Shown here one piece after another: positions 63,873-64,000 of a stretch of 64,000 bases of DNA; the stretch's first letter is position 1; each line of letters opens with the position of its first letter. The notes beneath the pieces are model-generated. The model was not told the origin of the DNA. It worked only from the letters and a program-made list of their open reading frames with translations, and ran no database searches. This stretch comes from Notospermus geniculatus. Taxonomy: Eukaryota; Nemertea; Pilidiophora; Heteronemertea; Lineidae. The stretch is from contig NMRB01000815.1 in assembly GCA_002633025.1 (NCBI GenBank), positions 201,295 through 265,294 on the forward strand, read 5' to 3'. A program made the translations under genes and the position numbers.

Positions 63873-64000
63873 TTTTTTTCACCACTTTTTTTTCTTTTGG
63901 CCTTTTCTTTTTTCTGAAAATACTCTAAATCCACCCAACAAAAATATAGACCTAATCTAAAATATGGACTTTCGTAATTTAGAAATTATTCGTACATGTA

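Noticed and set aside
1-64000. Two distinct laminin paralogues (for example separate alpha genes)
   Set aside because: Identical exon lengths and intron positions, near-identical proteins and shared intronic MITEs indicate alleles or a very recent duplication.

Overview
This is an invertebrate animal (metazoan) genome segment, not a microbial one. The evidence is a many-exon gene with GT-AG introns for a basement-membrane laminin alpha chain, a family of single-exon seven-transmembrane receptors, many short foldback elements (MITE-like), a non-LTR reverse transcriptase remnant and minisatellites. A marine lophotrochozoan or non-vertebrate deuterostome is plausible, but the sequence does not settle the phylum.

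Layout. The window is one giant imperfect palindrome. The left arm (about 2744-30447) is the reverse complement of the right arm (34838-about 63321). Both ends of the homology fall on a single ambiguous base (n at 30448 and n at 63322). The left arm carries a laminin alpha chain on the minus strand, from the short arm (30447) down to LG5 at the window edge. The right arm carries the same gene on the plus strand, with extra 5' exons for the LN domain (33369-34390), and it stops in LG3 at 63248. I reconstructed 45 shared exons. Of the 43 complete in both arms, 42 have identical lengths; the exception is a repeat-bearing exon that differs by 102 bp in frame. Introns differ by substitutions, minisatellite copy number and clean transposon presence or absence. 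The most economical reading is two haplotypes of one locus joined head to head in assembly; a real inverted duplication is the alternative.

Laminin. Domain order is LN (partial) - LE repeats - L4a - LE repeats - a DGDGGK-repeat insert inside an LE module - LE repeats - L4b - LE repeats - coiled coil - LG1-5. This is the two-L4 architecture of LAMA1/LAMA2-type chains. The repeat insert replaces the fourth loop of one LE module and removes both cysteines of that loop; formally it is a Gly-X-Y (collagen-like) repeat.

Nested receptors. A 10.7-12.1 kb intron in the middle of the L4b coding sequence holds six intact single-exon class A GPCR genes per arm, all antisense to laminin. The right arm also has a seventh, truncated copy. 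They share a signature (VER in place of DRY, NFIIY in place of NPxxY), an upstream TATA-like module and, in part, 3' ends, which suggests tandem duplication with gene conversion.

Spacer and edge. Between the arms (30449-33368) I see one MITE and no recognisable coding exon. Beyond 63322 lies a frameshifted reverse transcriptase fragment and a tRNA-Thr-like/SINE-like element, unrelated to the mirrored left arm. Two runs of N (27904-28040 and 48440-48923) interrupt a laminin exon and a GPCR gene.
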